Source: Macrosoma leucophasiata
Lineage: Eukaryota; Arthropoda; Insecta; Lepidoptera; Hedylidae
Direction of reading: 5' to 3'
Assembly: GCA_036365455.1 (NCBI GenBank)
Contig: JAWQUS010000022.1
Location: 1,426,001-1,490,000 of the forward strand
Length of the DNA: 64,000 nucleotides
Positions 9,928-18,603 of the stretch are shown here, one piece after another; the stretch's first letter is position 1; each line of letters begins with the position of its first letter. The notes beneath the pieces are model-generated. The model was not told where the DNA came from and searched no databases. It saw only the letters and a list, made by a program, of their open reading frames with translations. The translations under genes and the position numbers were made by a program.

Positions 9928-9975
9928 ACGTTCCCTAACCTATTATGGGACCATAATAGGTTAGGGAACGTACGT
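9928..9975. repeat. Hairpin, ~22-bp arms
   Basis: 'gtacgttccctaacctatta' is followed at once by its complement, ending 'gggaacgtac'. Confidence 0.88.
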
Positions 9976-10011
9976 ACGTATGTAACTGTTGTTAGAATAG
10001 AATAGAATAGA

Positions 10012-10099
10012 ATAGCCCAGTGGTCGCAATCGCGATGGTGAAGCCCGAGGTCCTGGGTTCGATCCCCAGGTCGGAAAAATCTGTAATAGGTTATAGATT
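10012..10099 (+). mobile_element. SINE-Y, tRNA-derived head
   Basis: Box A-like 'tagcccagtggtcgc' and box B-like 'gggttcgatcccc' mark a tRNA-derived Pol III head, followed by 'gtaataggttatagatt', an internal segment I associate with a known lepidopteran SINE type. The element is interrupted by the ND5 fragment. Confidence 0.75.
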
Positions 10100-10241
10100 A
10101 TATTTATTTTCTTATATTCAACATGGTAAATATAATAAAAGAATTTATAGATTTTATATAGGTTTATCTGGTTTAGGTTTAGTTTCATATTGTTTAGTAA
10201 TTTATTATCAAAATATAAAGTCTTATAATGCTGGTATGCTT
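10100..10241 (+). pseudogene. ND5: Nuclear mitochondrial fragment (NUMT) of ND5
   Basis: Positions 10170-10241 translate in one frame to a segment containing SYCLVIYYQNIKSYNAGM, the highly conserved core of insect mitochondrial NADH dehydrogenase subunit 5 (complex I, inner mitochondrial membrane). DNA ahead of it is AT-rich and aligns loosely with the ND5 sequence expected upstream, but the W-D before the conserved G-L-G is missing, so the 5' limit (about 10100) is approximate. Homology stops after GML. It is 142 bp at most, against roughly 1.7 kb for the gene, and cannot be functional. It sits inside a broken SINE-Y, between head (10012-10099) and tail (10256-10520), which shows nuclear integration. 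Recognition of ND5 is from the protein motif only. Confidence 0.8.
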
Positions 10242-10255
10242 TTCTGTGAATAAAT

Positions 10256-10520
10256 TCCCAGTAGTAGCCCGAAGTGCCTCGGAGAGCACGTAAAGCCGTC
10301 GGTCCTGAGCCCGATCTCTCTCCGGTCGTGTCGGATTACCGTCCCATCGGGCTATGAGCCTCCGAGAATAGAGAGTGCACCTTGTGCTCTATAATACGAG
10401 TATCTCCCGCGCAGTTGACTAGTCCCCGTCGAGATTGGCCGCCGCAACCGAAATTCGGTCTGGAGGACATTATGAGGCCATATAAGTTAGGGTCATAGCT
10501 GACTAGAGCCACCCGGCACC
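10256..10520 (+). mobile_element. SINE-Y, body and tail
   Basis: 'agcccgaagtgcctcggag' followed by 'cacgtaaagccgtcggtcc' is the conserved body of the same SINE type; it runs on to 'ggtctggaggacattatgag'. It resumes on the far side of the NUMT. About 50 unassigned bases follow before the next element. Confidence 0.7.
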
Positions 10521-10573
10521 GGACCAGCGCCCGACCACCTCGAGCGGTCTGCGCTCATTACATCAACACCGGC

Positions 10574-11004
10574 ACACCGCGGACACTCCGCCAAAATTCC
10601 ATACAAACGCTTAATTTGGTCTCTATTACACAGACATCATTCAGAGACGTGTATTTACACGCGCACATGTGTGCGTAGCACGTAGAAAATACCGACCGTC
10701 GCCCATAAGAGGGGAGGAGGTTGGGTGATGCCGGGAAATCGGGCGGGACGTCGAAGTGTCCATTCTATACGTAGTATTTGACGACCCGGTTAGTCCAGCG
10801 GTGTGAGATGACCGTTTGATTCGAAGGGTCGTGGGTTCGATCCCCGCATCGGGACCAATATTTGTATGGCCAACAGATATTTGTTTCGGGTCTGGGTGTT
10901 TGTGTATGTGTTGTATGTGTACAACGGCACCCACGACACAGGTTTATACCTACTGTGGGGCTGTGAGTGTAAAGCGTATTTATTTTTTATTATAACATAT
11001 TCTC
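10574..11004 (-). mobile_element. MITE-F split by SINE-C
   Basis: 'cacaccgcggacactccgcc' to 'attctatacgtagtatt', resuming at 'taacatattctctg' after SINE-C. Confidence 0.85.
10782..10983 (+). mobile_element. SINE-C inserted in MITE-F
   Basis: Intact boxes 'tagtccagcggtgtgaga' and 'gggttcgatccccgcatc'. The two MITE-F pieces (10574-10781, 10984-11004) resume on either side. Confidence 0.88.
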
Positions 11005-11400
11005 TGGCTCCGTATCGCCTCGACGCGCGGGCGGACGTCGAGTGGACCACTCGGTAACCACTAGCTTGTCTTGCGTTGATTTTGCATTTCCAACTCGCTG
11101 TTCCCAAGTGGACCGCGGCCCAGAGACGACGACGGCTAGCCTGCAAGCTATCAACGCACGGGCGGACCCCAAGTGGACCACTCGGTAACCACTAGCTTGT
11201 CTTGCGTTGATTTTGCATTTCCAACTCGCTGTTCCCAAGTGGACCGCGCGCGGTCTAGAGACGACGACGGCTAGACCGCAAGCCTTCAACGCGCGGGCGG
11301 ACCCCAAGTGGACCACTCGGTGACCACTAGCTTGTCTTGCGTTGACTTTGTATTGCCAACTCGCTGTTTCCAATTGGACAGCGCGCCGTTCGCGAGTGGT
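11005..11400 (-). repeat. ~133-bp tandem repeat, three units
   Basis: 'gaccactcggtaaccactag' at 11045, 11176 and (gtga) 11311, periods 131 and 135. Each unit has 'tgtcttgcgttgattttgca' and 'aacgc(g/a)cgggcggac'. Overlapping minus-strand ORFs cross units in shifting frames and are not supported. Confidence 0.85.
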
Positions 11401-11459
11401 TCACAAGTAACATCGTGTCGGACCACCCGTCGAACACCCGTCGACAACGAGTGGTGGTT

Positions 11460-11737
11460 TCACTGGTGGTTGAGCTCCAGTGACGGAGCTCGCGGGCGTA
11501 GGCACCACCGCATTACCTAAGATACTTGCCGCTAAATGGTAGTGTTCAGCACTATCGTGTTCCGGTCAGGTGGTAATGTACGGCCCTGTAATAGGCATAA
11601 CACCTTAGGCCCCAGAAGTGGTAACGCATCTGCACTTCGACCTTGGTCTTTGTGTGGGTGTCTATAAGCTGCAGTCATCACTTAACATCAATGTGAACTG
11701 CATGCTTGTTTGCCACTTCCATTACATAAAAAAAAAG
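11460..11737 (+). mobile_element. Rep-A, representative full copy
   Basis: Order of landmarks: 'tggttgagctccagtgacgg', 'caccaccgcattacctaa', 'ccgctaaatggtagtgttca', 'cgtgttccggtcaggtggta', 'taaggctgcag'-type block, 'gtttgccacttccattacat', A-run. No clear Pol III boxes are visible. It is an A-tailed retroposon of unresolved origin, either a SINE or a LINE 3' end. This is the commonest repeat in the window. Confidence 0.85.
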
Positions 11738-12061
11738 TGGAAGCCGTAAAACGAGGCGGTGCTGGTCAGTAGTGACCGTTAAGCTTAGAGTTTAGAGTAT
11801 TTCAAAATGGTAAATATCATCTAATTCACGTGTATTTCACCAACGTGTGTAAGACATGTGATTCGCATATAATTAGTTTCGCTGTTAATTACTTCGGTTT
11901 CCATACAATTACATACAATTGTCGTTTATAGACAATAATTGTACTAACTTACTTTTTATATTTCCTACTGTTTTATTGATGTATTGTATTTTTTATTACT
12001 TATAATCACTATTTGAATTATCTATCTTTTCTTTGATACCTAGTTAATTATATACAACCAA
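11738..12061. other. Unassigned AT-rich sequence
   Basis: Lies upstream of the exon, so probably the preceding intron if the exon is real. No promoter motif identified. Confidence 0.45.
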
Positions 12062-12425
12062 CAACCCGCACCGGCTCCGCACGGGTGAAATTTAGGTACT
12101 AACATAATATTTATTTATTTATGCTTCTATGCACCTTGTAAATATGGCGGACTTAATGCCACTAGGCATTCTCTGACAGTCAGCCATGGTCATGGGAAAG
12201 CTTTGAGTAAAGCGGAAAATAATATATAAATGAAAGTAATTACTTACGGCAAAGAAACGTATTATAAAGAACATAAATACTTTGTCGTAATATTACGACT
12301 TTGAAACGAAATAATAGCTCTCCTATCTTTCAAATTGAATCAAACTGCTCACGATATGCAAAGTTTGATTAAAATCGGTTAAGCAGTTTTAGAATCCATC
12401 GCGGAAAGCCAACGTGACGCATGAA
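12062..12425. mobile_element. Rep-W hosting Rep-X
   Basis: 'acccgcaccggctccgcacg' then Rep-X (12112-12290, 'ggcggacttaatgccactag'), then 'taatattacgactttgaaac' to 'aagccaacgtgacgcatg'. It ends about 95 bases before the exon acceptor. Confidence 0.65.
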
Positions 12426-12521
12426 AAGAACTCCAAGAAACCTCGAAAGTGACATCTACTAAAAAAAATGTCCACCATCGAGATCTAGATCTTAAATGAA
12501 AACATTTTTTTTCTTCCGCAG

Positions 12522-12708
12522 AACCCGAATGTGCCGTCGACGGACTAATAAAAGATAAAGGGTAACAAAATGGGCCACAAGCAATACCTGGCGGTGGGCC
12601 AGTCGGCCCGCAATCGCCTGTTCGGCCTCGCACCCAGAATATCCGGCGATCGGCAGCAGACCGTACCACTGAACATGTTAATATCACAGCAAGGCAAGAT
12701 AAATCATG
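12522..12708 (+). CDS. Host-gene exon with translation start (product unknown)
   Basis: Seen: a T-rich tract running into 'cttccgcag' (12511-12521) is a strong splice acceptor, and GTGAGT at 12709-12714 is a near-consensus donor. Between them lie 48 bases of 5' UTR, then ATG at 12570 in a good context (aacaaaATGGG). A TAA lies in frame 18 bases upstream of the ATG, which supports this start. The 46 codons read into the donor in phase 1 and begin MGHKQYLAVGQSARNRLFGL; the rest is rich in Q, R and small residues, with no signal peptide or membrane segment. The coding part is much more GC-rich than the flanks and is single-copy in the window. Inferred: an early coding exon of a host gene transcribed rightwards, with its 5' UTR split by an upstream intron. 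I do not recognise the protein. An antisense ORF over the same bases is its shadow. Confidence 0.68.
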
Positions 12709-12714
12709 GTGAGT

Positions 12715-13120
12715 CTTTTTCATAAATTTATATGGGTCTAGAAGTCTAAAGTGTCGATATATGGGTTGGTCTACTCGGTCTTCTCATGGTATTTTCACGG
12801 TCTACTCAGTCTATTCAAAGATTTATAATTTGATGACTGTTTTCGGTTCGTCAAGAGTAAGATCAAGTGAATAATGCATATATGTGTAATAGAAGTGTCT
12901 TATTTATCAAATTTATATGGCTCTAAAAATCTTAAAGTGTCGACATATGGGTTGGTCTACTCGGTCTTCTCATGATCTTTTCACGGTTTACTTAGTCTAT
13001 TCAATGTTTTTTTTTATTTTATGACTGTTTCCGGTTCATTAGTAACAGTAAAATCAAGTGAATAATGCTCAGTAAAGTCAGTAGTAATAGAAGTGTCTTA
13101 TTTGTTCATTTTTGAAGTTC
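12715..13120 (+). repeat. Intronic segment duplicated in tandem (~186 bp x 2)
   Basis: Downstream of the donor a segment beginning 'tttatatgggtctagaa' (about 12725) recurs about 186 bases later ('tttatatggctctaaaaa', about 12911). The landmark 'gggttggtctactcggtc' occurs at 12763 and 12949. The copies differ by several substitutions and small indels, so this duplication is older than the array that follows it. Confidence 0.8.
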
Positions 13121-13226
13121 AAGATTGATAAGAACCTCGCCTATAATACGAGTAGGTTCTTAAGTGTACTACTAAGGTAGAGTAGGACTTACTGTAGCAA
13201 ATATACATTTGTCAAAAGGTAAATAC

Positions 13227-13516
13227 CTGGTGGTAGAGCTCCAGTGACGGAGCTCGCGGGCGTAGGCACCACCGCATTACCTAATATACTTGCCGCTAAA
13301 TGGTAGTGTTCAGCACTATCGTGTTCCGGTCCGGTGGTAATGTACGGCCCTGTAATTTCCGGCACAGAGGCATAACACCTTAGGCCTCAGGAGTGGTTAC
13401 GCATCTGCATTTTGACCTTGATCTTTGTGTGGGTGTCTATAGGCTGCAGTCATCACTTAACATCAATGTGAACTGCATGCTTGTTTACCACATCCATTAC
13501 ATAAAAAAAAAAAAAA
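13227..13516 (+). mobile_element. Rep-A retroposon, array copy 1
   Basis: Starts 'ctggtggtagagctccag' and ends 'ttacataaaaaa'. Full-length, with a 13-base A-run. It differs from array copies 2 and 3 at 'cacatccatt'. Confidence 0.9.
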
Positions 13517-13630
13517 TTCTAAGAAAGATTGATAAGAACCTCGCCTATAATACGAGTAGGTTCTTAAGTGTACTACTAAGGTAGAGTTGGACTTACTGTA
13601 GCAAATATACATTTGTCAAAAGGTAAATAC

Positions 13631-13920
13631 CTGGTGGTAGAGCTCCAGTGACGGAGCTCGCGGGCGTAGGCACCACCGCATTACCTAATATACTTGCCGC
13701 TAAATGGTAGTGTTCAGCACTATCGTGTTCCGGTCCGGTGGTAATGTACGGCCCTGTAATTTCCGGCACAGAGGCATAACACCTTAGGCCTCAGGAGTGG
13801 TTACGCATCTGCATTTTGACCTTGATCTTTGTGTGGGTGTCTATAGGCTGCAGTCATCACTTAACATCAATGTGAACTGCATGCTTGTTTACCACTTCCA
13901 TTACATAAAAAAAAAAAAAT
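13631..13920 (+). mobile_element. Rep-A retroposon, array copy 2
   Basis: Full-length copy, nearly identical to the copies on either side, sharing the same spacer on both flanks. Confidence 0.9.
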
Positions 13921-14033
13921 TCTAAGAAAGATTGATAAGAACCTCGCCTATAATACGAGTAGGTTCTTAAGTGTACTACTAAGGTAGAGTTGGACTTACT
14001 GTAGCAAATATACATTTGTCAAAAGGTAAATAC

Positions 14034-14323
14034 CTGGTGGTAGAGCTCCAGTGACGGAGCTCGCGGGCGTAGGCACCACCGCATTACCTAATATACTTGC
14101 CGCTAAATGGTAGTGTTCAGCACTATCGTGTTCCGGTCCGGTGGTAATGTACGGCCCTGTAATTTCCGGCACAGAGGCATAACACCTTAGGCCTCAGGAG
14201 TGGTTACGCATCTGCATTTTGACCTTGATCTTTGTGTGGGTGTCTATAGGCTGCAGTCATCACTTAACATCAATGTGAACTGCATGCTTGTTTACCACTT
14301 CCATTACATAAAAAAAAAAAAAA
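14034..14323 (+). mobile_element. Rep-A retroposon, array copy 3
   Basis: Full-length copy nearly identical to array copy 2. It is followed by the last spacer, which has no Rep-A after it. Confidence 0.9.
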
Positions 14324-14584
14324 TCTAAGAAAGATTGATAAGAACCTCGCCTATAATACGAGTAGGTTCTTAAGTGTACTACTAAGGTAGAGTTGGACTT
14401 ACTGTAGCAAATATACATTTGTCAAAAGGTAAATAATTTTAATTTTATACACTTATTACTTTATTTTAAAAGTGGATATTATATAAAGTAAAAAAAACTC
14501 GTAACAACTGCTTTGTTTTAACCTCGAAAAATTCTGCATCATAACAATAATCTACGTAACTAAAGAATAAAACAAAAATAAGTA

Positions 14585-15000
14585 TTGAAATAAAACTAGT
14601 TTTCGGATTTATCACGCGTATTTTTTTATGTATATTTTTTTTTTTTTTTTTTTATGTAATATAAGTGGTAAACAAGCATGCAGTTCACATTGATGTTAAG
14701 TGATGACTGCAGCCTATAGACACCCACACAAAGACCAAGGTCAAAATGCAGATGCGTTACCACTCCTGAGGCCTAAGGTCTTATGCCTCTGTGCCGGAAA
14801 TTACAGGGCCGTACATTACCACCTGACCGGAACACGATAGTGTTGAACACTACCATTTAGCGGCAAGTATATTAGGTAATGCGGTATATTTAAAATTATT
14901 ATTTTAAATAATCATTTTAGTTCAATATACGCGAGATAAATCCGAAAACTAGTTTTATATCAATGAGTGTAGCTCGCGAAAACCTAAGAACAAAAAAAAA
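14585..15000. mobile_element. Foldback J hosting Rep-A
   Basis: Left arm 14585-14634 ('cggatttatcacgcgtattt'), right arm 14889-15000 with the same 'gtagctcgcgaaaacctaag' end. Confidence 0.8.
14640..14888 (-). mobile_element. Rep-A inserted in foldback J
   Basis: Minus strand, T-run then 'atataagtggtaaacaagca' to 'attaggtaatgcggta'. The J arms lie on both sides (14585-14634, 14889-15000). Confidence 0.85.
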
Positions 15001-15003
15001 ACT

Positions 15004-15250
15004 GTATATATATAAAATCAATTGCTGTTAGTTAGTCTCGTTAAGACTCGAGAACGGCTAACCTATTTTTTTTACCTAGGTTTTCAACGATTTTTGGTAG
15101 TCCAGGTTTAAAAGGTAAAAAAATATGAAAAAAATGAAGGGAAAAAGTAAAAACCACATTTTCATTTTTCCATACAAATAGTCCGTATCTATCAAACCTT
15201 TGACACATTATTTAATTCTGAGGCAATACGAAGTTTGCCGGGTCAGCTAG
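15004..15250 (+). mobile_element. Helitron-like T, diverged
   Basis: 'atatataaaatcaattgctg' to 'gtttgccgggtcagctag'. A 5' fragment of the same family lies on the minus strand at 39733-39812. Confidence 0.72.
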
Positions 15251-15629
15251 TTGTCTTATAGATTTATCCGATGTGTTATTATGACTATCAATGGATTTCT
15301 ATAATTTTAAATAAATTACCTAACGTGGTGTATTATTTTCAATTCATAAAAAAACAACATTAAAATAAAATCATAATTCCATTGATAAATTAATACAGAT
15401 AAATTATATTTCTGAGAAAAAAATAACATAAAGCTATTTATTATGAGACCCGGAAACAATTCTTCTTGAACATAGTTTCCTTGTGTTTTCCTGAAGAAGT
15501 AAATAGGAAATTATATTAAAATACAACAAATAAACATGCACCACGATTTGCCAATTAAGTGCTTATACAACATGTAACGGGAATAAAGCACACTCTTTAA
15601 CGCCTCGATTAGAAAAAATCTAGTTATAA
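15251..15629. other. Unassigned AT-rich sequence
   Basis: No family recognised. Confidence 0.5.
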
Positions 15630-15947
15630 TCATTATACATGCGCATGAGTGTGTGATTGCGCCGTTTCAATGTTTTGTACATAGTTTCCATACTGTGGAG
15701 GAACGGGTGGAAGTGTTCCTCCGGCGAAAAGGGAGGATCCTCCGACCAGGCGAGGTGACAGCGCCTGGCGGACCGTTGACGTTGGGAAGTTGTATATATG
15801 CCAACTCTTGAGAAATCTTCGCATGTGCGATGTAATTCGAATGCACGCCATCTACCGTACTAGATAAGTACTGTGATGTTTCATTGTATTCCACTAGTTG
15901 GCGCCTTAATGTAGTGGACGCTACACTGTTAATATGTGTACTGTGAC
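15630..15947. mobile_element. MITE-G right half with ~228-bp insertion
   Basis: 'gcgccgtttcaatgttttgt' to 'catactg', then 15699-15926 of foreign DNA, then 'ctgttaatatgtgtactgtg'. The insert runs TGGAGG...CTACA between CTG repeats, which could be a solo LTR, but no partner is present. ORFs in it are not supported. Confidence 0.55.
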
Positions 15948-15949
15948 TG

Positions 15950-16380
15950 AGTTAGGGCCTTGTCAACCGGATAGTGTAATAAGCGGAAACCCGGCGCAAG
16001 GCCACGGCCCATTCCACGCCCATTCAGGGTCCGGCAGAAAGGGCCCTGAATACCATGTCGTGTAATGCCTTTTAAGCACTGATATTCCGGTATTTTTCAA
16101 AACTTGATCAAAATGGTCGACAAAAGGCACACGAAGTCTCTTTACTAAAAAGGCTATTACACGACACGGTATTCAGGGTCCGGCAGAAAGGGTGGGCGTG
16201 GCCTCGCGCCGGGTTGCCACTTATTACACTATCCGGTCGTCAGCGCTCTAACTCAATCACAGACAAATACACGGACGGCTCCGGTCGCCCTAATTAGGGA
16301 CCTAACTCCCTAAATGTTATTACACTACCTGACCCTTGCTATCGTACCCTGAATACCGTGCCGTGTAATAAGTCCTTAAG
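15950..16380. mobile_element. MITE-O foldback element
   Basis: Arms 15967-16079 ('accggatagtgtaataagcg' inward) and 16148-16236 are reverse complements around a 68-base loop. More family sequence follows ('cggtcgccctaattaggg' to 'gaataccgtgccgtgtaata'). Confidence 0.75.
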
Positions 16381-16432
16381 ATCGATAAGCAATATTTCTT
16401 CTTGTATACTATATTTAGTTTTATGTTTATTT

Positions 16433-16490
16433 ATTTATTCGCTTTATTTATTTTGTTTGTTTTAGACGTTTCATAAGAGGTGCTTGCATT
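16433..16490 (+). mobile_element. LINE-R 3' UTR fragment
   Basis: 'ttttgtttgttttagacg' then 'tcataagaggtgc' matches the LINE-R 3' UTR; its tail repeats are lost. Confidence 0.6.
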
Positions 16491-16504
16491 CTAATTGTAT
16501 GTAC

Positions 16505-16592
16505 GTATGTATCTTCACGCCATGTCCCGTACGGGGTAGGCAGAGAATGTGGAACGCCAAATATCCTGATCCTGACACACTTCTCGAATAAA
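16505..16592 (-). mobile_element. LINE-L 3' fragment
   Basis: 'tatgtatcttcacgccatgt' through 'caaatatcctgatcctgaca' is the last ~90 bases of LINE-L on the minus strand, 5'-truncated. Confidence 0.8.
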
Positions 16593-16635
16593 TAGTAAAT
16601 GAATATCGTAAAGAAGTCGCTTTTACCCTTAATAA

Positions 16636-16911
16636 TTGTTTTTTATATTATTTCGCATTAACACATTGCCTAACTAGCATAGTTGGTAATAGATGGCGCT
16701 GCTGCTACCATAAAGCAATGCAATAAATGTGAACGAAAGATTTGACAAATCGGGCAGGACTTCAGTAGCTCAATTGGAAGAGCGGCTGGACTAGATTCCC
16801 AGTAGGCCGCGAATTCGAGTCTCGCCTGAAGTCAAATTTTTCTTTCCATTTTTCTTTAAAATAAAATATATTTCACAAGCATGTGTTAATGCGAAATAAT
16901 ATAAAAAACAA
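16636..16911 (+). mobile_element. Element K: TIR element carrying a tRNA-like gene
   Basis: 31-bp perfect terminal inverted repeats: left 16636-16666 starts 'ttgttttttatattatttcg', right 16881-16911 is its complement. Total length is 276 bp. The inner part contains a 74-nt tRNA-like sequence (16759-16832) followed at once by 'caaatttttc', a Pol III-type T5 stop. No clear TSD is seen. I know no named family for it. Confidence 0.82.
16759..16832 (+). tRNA. tRNA-like sequence in element K (anticodon unclear)
   Basis: 7-bp acceptor stem ACTTCAG/CTGAAGT, D arm GCTC-AATTGGAA-GAGC, and a T arm with the TTCGAGT loop. One T-stem pair is broken here (GCGAA/CTCGC) but intact in the 3562 copy. The anticodon arm CTGGA/CCCAG has a mispair; a 7-base loop would read CTAGATT (AGA at 34-36). 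Resemblance to tRNA-Tyr with a deletion is possible. More likely tRNA-derived than a working tRNA. Confidence 0.45.
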
Positions 16912-17045
16912 GTATTAATTAAATCACTTACTGTCGTTACTTATCTTTTTTTTTTCATTTGAATGTAATTTGTATAGTTTATCTAAGATTTTATGCTTTA
17001 CAGCATAGAGGCGGGGGGAGGGGGGGCAATCTTTCATAGACATCT

Positions 17046-17575
17046 ACTGGTGGTAGAGCTACAGTGATGGAGCTCGCGGGCGTAGGCACCACCGCATTAC
17101 CTAATATAAATAATAATAATAATGGCAACCCATTATAGGTCCCACTGCTGGGCACGAGTCTCTCCCCTTTGGGGGGAGGCCTGGAGCTTACTCCACCACG
17201 CTGCTCCAATGCGGATTGTTGGAGGTGGGTGGGTTAGTGGCCAACCCACTGTCGGATGTTTTCAAACCACCCATAAGGCCTCCGACAAGGTTTAACGACT
17301 GCTATCCATCGATAGCAACCGGGACCGACGGCTTAACGTGCCCTCCGAAGCACGGAAACCTAATATACTCGCCGCTAAATAGCAGTGTTCAGCACTATCG
17401 TGTTCCGATCAGGTGGTAATGTACGGCCTTGTAATTTCCGGCACAGAGGGATAACACCTCAGGCCTCAGGAGTGGTAACGCATCTGCATTTTGACCTTGG
17501 TCTTTGTGTGGGTGTTTATAGGCTGCAGTCATCACTTAACATCAATGTGAACTGCATGCTTGTTTGCCACTTCCA
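17046..17575 (+). mobile_element. Rep-A split by SINE-D, inside MITE-Z
   Basis: Halves at 17046-17107 and 17366-17575. The A-tail is missing where it meets MITE-Z sequence ('ataggcctagggcagcc'). Confidence 0.82.
17108..17365 (-). mobile_element. SINE-D, 5'-truncated, inside Rep-A
   Basis: Minus strand, begins with (AAT)n tail. Flanked by ACCTAATATA direct repeats within Rep-A (about 17099 and 17365). Innermost layer of a three-deep nest. Confidence 0.88.
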
Positions 17576-17636
17576 TAGGCCTAGGGCAGCCAACGTATTA
17601 AATCCGCCCCTGTCAATATGCGTAGAAACACTTGTA

Positions 17637-17874
17637 TAGGTCGCGCCACGTAAAAAGAACGCTGGCGGTCAAGCTGCGCGTCATGTGTTTTTATTTCATT
17701 TTATGTTATTCTATGTAATATAGTTTTCAATCTGCCTACCAATACACGAAACCGCAAGCGAAAGCTAGATCAAAAATAAACCAATAGGGCTAGTACTTTC
17801 GTGCGCGAGTGTACCGATGCGCGAACGCATCCCTTCTACTTTCTTCCAGCGTTCTTTTTACGTGGCGCGACCTA
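17637..17874. mobile_element. MITE-S, full-length, TA TSD
   Basis: 238 bp with ~29-bp TIRs: TAGGTCGCGCCACGTAAAAA at the left and its complement at the right. Flanked by TA on both sides. Confidence 0.92.
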
Positions 17875-17876
17875 TA

Positions 17877-17955
17877 CTGTTACTTTGACAGCGGGGAAAG
17901 CCTGCATAAGGCTGCCGTCCGGTCCGCCGCGGCCGGTGGCCCGTGTTGCTCTATA
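17877..17955 (+). mobile_element. MITE-E right end
   Basis: 'actttgacagcggggaaagc' to 'ggcccgtgttgctctata', next to MITE-S. Confidence 0.75.
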
Positions 17956-18146
17956 CCGTTGGTTAACTGGCATCATTGCGAAAAAACGTGTGGTAATATT
18001 GCACACTACAATATATTACGGATTATGTACCAGTGTGTTAGTCGGACGATGCGTGCGTTTATTTTTTTTCTTGCACGATAGCAACGAATATGGTTTTGAT
18101 ATATTTATGAAATAACTTACTCCGATTATTCGGGCATATATATTTT

Positions 18147-18311
18147 TTAATGTTATGGAAGTGGCAAACAAGCATGCAGTTCACATTGATGTTAAGTGAT
18201 GACTGCAGCCTATAGACACCTACACAAAGACCGAGGTCAAAATGCAGATGCGTTACCACTCCTGAGGCCTAAGGTGTTATGCCTCTGTGCCGGAAATTAC
18301 AGGGCCGTACA
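18147..18311 (-). mobile_element. Rep-A 3' half
   Basis: Minus strand 'taatgttatggaagtggcaa' to 'aattacagggccgtac', 5'-truncated. Confidence 0.85.
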
Positions 18312-18603
18312 AAATATAATGTATTGTTTACATAGTTTTTACGGGGCCATATTTATTATTTACATATTGACTACACGTTTATTACTGACGATTAGGTTTT
18401 AAATTGACATGTGTATTGTGTTAAATCGCACTTAATTTTTAATTACCTTTTGTGTCTTGCTGTCATAAGTGAGCAAATATATTCATAGAAGTAGTTTAAG
18501 TTGATGTTCTCATACATTGCTCATATCATTAACAATTACCTGATATAAATATTACAGGTGATAGCTCCAGTGACGCGCGGGCGTAGGCGGTTACCGCTCA
18601 AAA

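Larger units (their letters stand above)
13121..14434 (+). repeat. [104-bp spacer + Rep-A] x3 + spacer tandem array
   Basis: The spacer starts 'aagattgataagaacctcgc' at 13121, 13525, 13928 and 14331, a period of 403-404 bases. Each of the first three spacers is followed by a full Rep-A (starts near 13227, 13631, 14034) and its A-run; the fourth spacer is followed by ordinary sequence. Copies are nearly identical: a few single-base differences such as gagtagg/gagttgg and cacatcc/cacttcc, plus A-run length. Inferred: one Rep-A insertion with its flank was multiplied by recent tandem duplication. Confidence 0.93.
16984..17630. mobile_element. MITE-Z piece hosting Rep-A hosting SINE-D
   Basis: 16984-17045 and 17576-17630 ('aggcctagggcagccaacgt' to 'aatccgcccctg') match one end of MITE-Z in reverse. 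Rep-A sits between, and SINE-D within that. Confidence 0.75.

Noticed and set aside
10990..11373. 127-codon minus-strand ORF
   Set aside because: Covers the ~133-bp tandem repeat whose unequal period shifts frames between units.
12379..12723. 114-codon minus-strand ORF
   Set aside because: Shadow of the exon at 12522-12708; the plus strand has the splice sites and start context.
13121..14434. CRISPR-like array
   Set aside because: Units of 404 bp with Rep-A inside are a tandem duplication, not direct repeats with short spacers; the genome is eukaryotic.
15667..15894. 75-codon minus-strand ORF
   Set aside because: Lies in the possible solo LTR and MITE-G; no domain.
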